This document shows positions 38,772 to 42,188 of a stretch of 42,188 nucleotides of DNA, piece after piece. This DNA is from an uncultured Verrucomicrobiae bacterium (GTDB lineage: Bacteria; Verrucomicrobiota; Verrucomicrobiia; Limisphaerales; AAA164-E04). The notes under the pieces are model-generated. The model searched no databases. It had not been told where the DNA came from and worked only from the letters and a program-made list of their open reading frames with translations. Position numbers and translations under genes: made by a program. Position 1 is the stretch's first letter. Each line of letters starts with the position of its first letter. The stretch lies in contig CALSPN010000025.1 in the NCBI GenBank assembly GCA_943788245.1, forward strand, positions 1 to 42,188, written 5' to 3'.

Positions 38772-39794
38772 ATGTCAGATAAAGAGGACCTTTTTGTTTA
38801 CGATTTGCCTGTTCGCATGCGTCGATTGCGGAAAAGTACCCGCATTCGTAGCATGCTTCAGGAAACGCATTTGAGAACGGATCACCTGATTGCTCCTTTG
38901 TTCGTTAAAGAAGGTATACCCGATCCCGAACCTGTTGATTCGATGCCCGGAGTTCATCGATTGTCGGTTCCAGATTTGACCGAAGAATGTCGCAGATTAC
39001 TGGATATAGGCATTCAAGCCATTGCGCTTTTCCCATGCAATCCGAAAGAAATAAAAGATCCGTTTGGTAGTGGTGCGCTGGATCCCAGTGGTTTAGCCCC
39101 TAGGGCTATCCATGCCATCAAGCAGAGTGTGCCTGAAATGACGGTGATTGCCGATGTTGCCCTGGATCCTTACACAAGTCATGGTCACGATGGGGTCCTC
39201 AATGCAGAGCAGACGGATGTTGATAATGATTCCACCCTTAATGTTCTTACCCAGATGGCGCGTATTCTTGCGGAATCAGGCGCTGATTGGGTAGCCCCAT
39301 CTGATATGATGGACGGCAGGATAGGTGCTATTCGAGATGTTTTGGATAATGCGGGGCATGCAAACGTTACTATCATGGCCTACAGCGCCAAGTTCAACTC
39401 AGCTTATTATGGCCCTTTTCGAGACGCAGTGGGGAGTCAAGCCTCGGCTGGAAAGACTTACCTTGACAAAGGTTCCTATCAGTTGAACCCAGCAAATCCG
39501 CGCGAAGCGCTGCGAGAAGCCCTTCTTGATGAGGAAGAAGGAGCTGATATCCTGATGGTGAAACCAGCTGGAGCTTATTTGGACATTATATCCAAACTAC
39601 GTCAATCGACGGATCTGCCGGTGGCGGCATATCAAGTATCTGGTGAATATGCACAGATCCATGCCGCTGCAGAAAAAGGATGGCTTGATTTAAAGCGTAC
39701 GCGTGATGAGTCACTCTTGGCCATCCGGCGGGCAGGGGCAGATTTGATCCTTACCTATTTTGCGAGTGAAGTGGCGGCTGAGATCAACAGTTAA
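38772..39794 (+). CDS. hemB: Delta-aminolevulinic acid dehydratase (porphobilinogen synthase)
   Basis: Condenses two aminolevulinate molecules into porphobilinogen in haem synthesis. The 340-residue protein has both active-site lysines, Lys207 in AYSAKFNSAYYGPFR and Lys264 in LMVKPAGAYLD. The metal-binding segment reads DVALDPYTSHGHDG (128-141): Asp and Ala replace the three cysteines of zinc enzymes, so this is the Mg-dependent, cysteine-poor type. Haem supply fits the many c-type cytochrome modules in the window, although no direct link is implied by the gene order. Confidence 0.96.
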   Translation: MSDKEDLFVYDLPVRMRRLRKSTRIRSMLQETHLRTDHLIAPLFVKEGIPDPEPVDSMPGVHRLSVPDLTEECRRLLDIGIQAIALFPCNPKEIKDPFGSGALDPSGLAPRAIHAIKQSVPEMTVIADVALDPYTSHGHDGVLNAEQTDVDNDSTLNVLTQMARILAESGADWVAPSDMMDGRIGAIRDVLDNAGHANVTIMAYSAKFNSAYYGPFRDAVGSQASAGKTYLDKGSYQLNPANPREALREALLDEEEGADILMVKPAGAYLDIISKLRQSTDLPVAAYQVSGEYAQIHAAAEKGWLDLKRTRDESLLAIRRAGADLILTYFASEVAAEINS

Positions 39795-39893
39795 CATATG
39801 GAAATCAACATTTGATTATCCCGCTCAACCCGTTATGTTTTCTTCTTGATATGCAAATGCTCCGGATATCACCGGATTTGATTTTAGATAACT

Positions 39894-41336
39894 ATGGAAT
39901 TGCTGAATTTTTTATTCATCTTGTTGGAGGTGATCGTTTTATTCAACCTACTGATCATCGTCCACGAACTTGGTCATTTTTTGGCTGCAAAGTGGCGAGG
40001 ATTGGTCGTTGAACGATTTGGGATATGGTTTGGTAAACCGCTGTGGGAAAAAGAGTTCAAGGGAGTAAAGTATAGCCTTGGAAGCATTCCGGCAGGCGGC
40101 TTTGTTGCGCTTCCGCAGATGGCTCCCATGGAGGCTATCGAAGGAAAGGGTGACTCTGAACAAAAAGAACTTCCTCCGATTGGTGTCATCGACAAGATTA
40201 TCGTGGCTTTTGCCGGTCCCTTGTTCAGTTTCGGCTTGGCCTATGTTTTTGCAGTGCTGATCTGGGGCATTGGTAAACCTGTCAGTGAGAGAGACACAAC
40301 AACTCAAATCGGATATGTGTTTCCAGACTCGCCTGCTGAAAAAGCAGGGCTCTTTTCTGGTGACATCATCAAAAAGATCAATGGAGAATTCGTAACACGT
40401 TGGTCGGGTATTGGTGATGCGGTTACCTGGCAGATCGTCAGCAGCACTGGAGATTCCATTCCAATTGAAATTGATCGGGCAGGACAGACATTGATTTTAG
40501 ATGCCAAGCCCGAAAAACAGGACGCAGAATGGTATAAAAGAGGGAATTTGCGACAGATACAGATAGCCCCATTCCAAACCCCATTGATAGCCAGCGTGGA
40601 GGAAAACAGTCCTGCTGCCGTGGCTGGTATACAGTCCAATGACATTGTCAGAAAAGTGAACGATCTGGCCATTTACCATCCAAGGGCCCTGAGTCAGGCG
40701 ATAGAGGAACTTTCAGGGGAAGAGCTGGTGGTAACAGTTGAGCGGGATGGTAGCATGATGGACTTTTCTGTAAGGCCTGTGATTCCATCATACGTTGACG
40801 ATGCTCCACCTGTGGAAGATCAGCGCCGAATGGTTGGGATACAGTGGGACTTAAATGGAAACATGAAGATCAGTCACCCATCACCCAATGACCAGATACG
40901 TGCAAGTGTCATGGCCATGGTGAATACTTTTGAGGCGTTGTTTGCAGAGGATTCTGATATTGGTGCTCAGCATCTCAGCGGGCCCGTCGGGATCATGCGT
41001 ATTTATTATATGCTGTTTCAAAGCGACTATGGCTGGCGTCTGGCTTTGTGGTTCAGTGTCATCTTGAACGTCAACCTGGCTTTGATGAATCTGTTACCCG
41101 TCCCGGTGCTGGACGGAGGACACATCGTCATGGCATGTATCGAAGGCGTCATCAGGCGTCCCATCCCATTCTTCATCCTGAATTACGTTCAAACGGGATT
41201 TGCTCTGCTGGTTATTGGTTATATGCTTTACGTCAGCTTTTTTGATGTGCAGGACCTTGGGCCCGGAGCTAAAGAAAAGACTTACCAGATTAAATTCGAA
41301 CCTGTCGCAGTCAATGAGACGGGGAACAATCAGTAG
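39894..41336 (+). CDS. rseP: Site-2 intramembrane metalloprotease RseP
   Basis: Inner-membrane zinc protease that cuts anti-sigma factors and cleared signal peptides. The 480 residues include the zinc motif His24-Glu-Leu-Gly-His28 in [14 protein letters not shown], two PDZ domains (from [18 protein letters not shown] and from [19 protein letters not shown]), and the C-terminal [12 protein letters not shown] (about 398-409), which supplies the third zinc ligand. It lies between hemB and ispG and ends 5 nt before the ispG start. In many bacteria dxr precedes rseP; here dxr is absent, but the isoprenoid link persists through ispG. Confidence 0.95.
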   Translation: MELLNFLFILLEVIVLFNLLIIVHELGHFLAAKWRGLVVERFGIWFGKPLWEKEFKGVKYSLGSIPAGGFVALPQMAPMEAIEGKGDSEQKELPPIGVIDKIIVAFAGPLFSFGLAYVFAVLIWGIGKPVSERDTTTQIGYVFPDSPAEKAGLFSGDIIKKINGEFVTRWSGIGDAVTWQIVSSTGDSIPIEIDRAGQTLILDAKPEKQDAEWYKRGNLRQIQIAPFQTPLIASVEENSPAAVAGIQSNDIVRKVNDLAIYHPRALSQAIEELSGEELVVTVERDGSMMDFSVRPVIPSYVDDAPPVEDQRRMVGIQWDLNGNMKISHPSPNDQIRASVMAMVNTFEALFAEDSDIGAQHLSGPVGIMRIYYMLFQSDYGWRLALWFSVILNVNLALMNLLPVPVLDGGHIVMACIEGVIRRPIPFFILNYVQTGFALLVIGYMLYVSFFDVQDLGPGAKEKTYQIKFEPVAVNETGNNQ

Positions 41337-41341
41337 GCTGT

Positions 41342-42188
41342 ATGCAGTTTCAAGATTCTCCTTACCGTTATCAAAGAAGACGCACTCGTGAAATCGTTAT
41401 TGCGAACCCTCATCAGGAGGTAAAACTGGGGGCGGATAGCCCCATTGTTTACCAGAGCATGATCACCAGTGACACGCTCGACACCGAAGCGTGTGTTAAA
41501 CAAACGCTTGATCTTGCAGCTGTAGGGTGTCAATTGGTCCGTATCACTGCACAAACGGTTAGGCACGCTGCCAACCTTGAACACATTGCAAATGCACTGA
41601 GGGAAAAAGGGTGTCATGTACCTTTGGTTGCTGACATCCATTTCAAACCCGAAGCGGCTATGGAAGCTGTCAAATGGGTGGAAGTAGTGCGCGTGAATCC
41701 TGGGAACTATGCCGATTCCAAGAAGTTTAAAACCCGCGAATACACTGAAGTAGAATATGCATCCGAATTGGCACGTATTGAGGAAAAATTTGCACCTCTT
41801 GTTGAACAGTGCAAGTTACTCAATCGCACTCTGAGAATAGGCACGAATCACGGTTCATTGAGTGACCGTATCATGAATCGTTATGGTGACACTCCTCTTG
41901 GCATGGTCGAGAGCGCACTGGAATTCGCCTGTATCTCACGCAAGAAGGACTTTCATAATTTTAAGTTCTCCATGAAATCCAGTAACCCCAAAGTCATGAT
42001 TGAGTGCTACCGCCTTCTGGTTGCTCGATTGAATGAACTTGGTGACGATTGGAATTACCCGATTCACCTTGGAGTAACTGAGGCTGGAGATGGTGAAGAC
42101 GCCCGTGTAAAAAGTGCCATTGGAATTGGGGCGTTGTTGTGCGACGGGTTAGGAGACACCATTCGTGTCTCGCTGACCGAGGATGCTC
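41342..42188 (+). CDS. ispG: 4-hydroxy-3-methylbut-2-enyl diphosphate synthase, 3' end beyond the window
   Basis: Iron-sulfur enzyme of the MEP isoprenoid pathway (GcpE). The frame is open from the ATG at 41342 to the right edge (282 codons). Motifs: [18 protein letters not shown] start, [55 protein letters not shown], and [20 protein letters not shown]. The segment [20 protein letters not shown] matches the extended form of the family that carries an extra domain, as in plants and Chlamydiae, rather than the short E. coli form. The 4Fe-4S cysteines lie beyond the window. It follows rseP after 5 nt. Confidence 0.93.
   Translation, partial: MQFQDSPYRYQRRRTREIVIANPHQEVKLGADSPIVYQSMITSDTLDTEACVKQTLDLAAVGCQLVRITAQTVRHAANLEHIANALREKGCHVPLVADIHFKPEAAMEAVKWVEVVRVNPGNYADSKKFKTREYTEVEYASELARIEEKFAPLVEQCKLLNRTLRIGTNHGSLSDRIMNRYGDTPLGMVESALEFACISRKKDFHNFKFSMKSSNPKVMIECYRLLVARLNELGDDWNYPIHLGVTEAGDGEDARVKSAIGIGALLCDGLGDTIRVSLTEDA

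Overview
The window looks like a chromosome piece from a PVC-superphylum bacterium, most likely a marine or aquatic verrucomicrobium. This is judged from gene content only: a type I sulfatase; a planctomycete/verrucomicrobial-type dehydrogenase-cytochrome; DUF1549/DUF1553 and DUF1501 secreted proteins; a pseudopilin ending in an H-X9-DG motif; an exosortase; TAT-exported Gfo/Idh/MocA proteins. No tRNA, rRNA, CRISPR array, insertion sequence, phage gene or integrase was recognised.

Layout. 1-3.2 kb (minus): redoxin, cytochrome c/copper monooxygenase-like TPR protein, and a TPR membrane protein running off the left edge. 3.2-4.7 kb (minus): TAT oxidoreductase with its own terminator. 5.1-10.3 kb (plus): iduronate-sulfatase-like enzyme translationally coupled (ATGA) to a 1261-residue lipoprotein carrying DUF1080, SGNH-like, beta-propeller, HEAT and cytochrome c modules. 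10.8-14.6 kb: methionine cycle, metK-ahcY (minus) divergent from an ArsR-methyltransferase fusion regulator (plus); two strong sigma70-type promoters share the same 46 bp between them. 14.8-18.3 kb: pseudopilin, hisD, hisC. 18.7-21.1 kb: orphan HypF-like protein. 21.7-25.9 kb: DUF1549/DUF1553 plus DUF1501 pair. 26.0-27.8 kb: EpsI-like protein and exosortase. 27.8-29.1 kb (minus): neutral-ceramidase-like enzyme. 29.5-32.0 kb: DegP-type protease and UbiA-type prenyltransferase. 32.0-35.2 kb: sialidase-like and esterase-like secreted enzymes. 35.2-42.2 kb: truA (minus), then a plus-strand run LamG protein, dapF, dapA, hemB, rseP, ispG (cut by the right edge).

How it fits together. Most accessory genes encode exported proteins suited to degrading sulfated or complex polysaccharides and glycoconjugates. 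The housekeeping genes cover methyl-cycle recycling, histidine, lysine/peptidoglycan, haem and isoprenoid synthesis, and envelope stress proteolysis.

An important caveat on the sequence: nine genes are interrupted, at 21 inferred places, and every break is repaired by removing one base. After these repairs all nine gene lengths become multiples of three and the proteins align with their families end to end. The breaks concentrate between 23.6 and 32.3 kb; 32.3-42.2 kb has none. Uncorrected insertion errors are the simplest explanation. These genes are therefore annotated as single interrupted CDSs, with coordinates given on the sequence as supplied.
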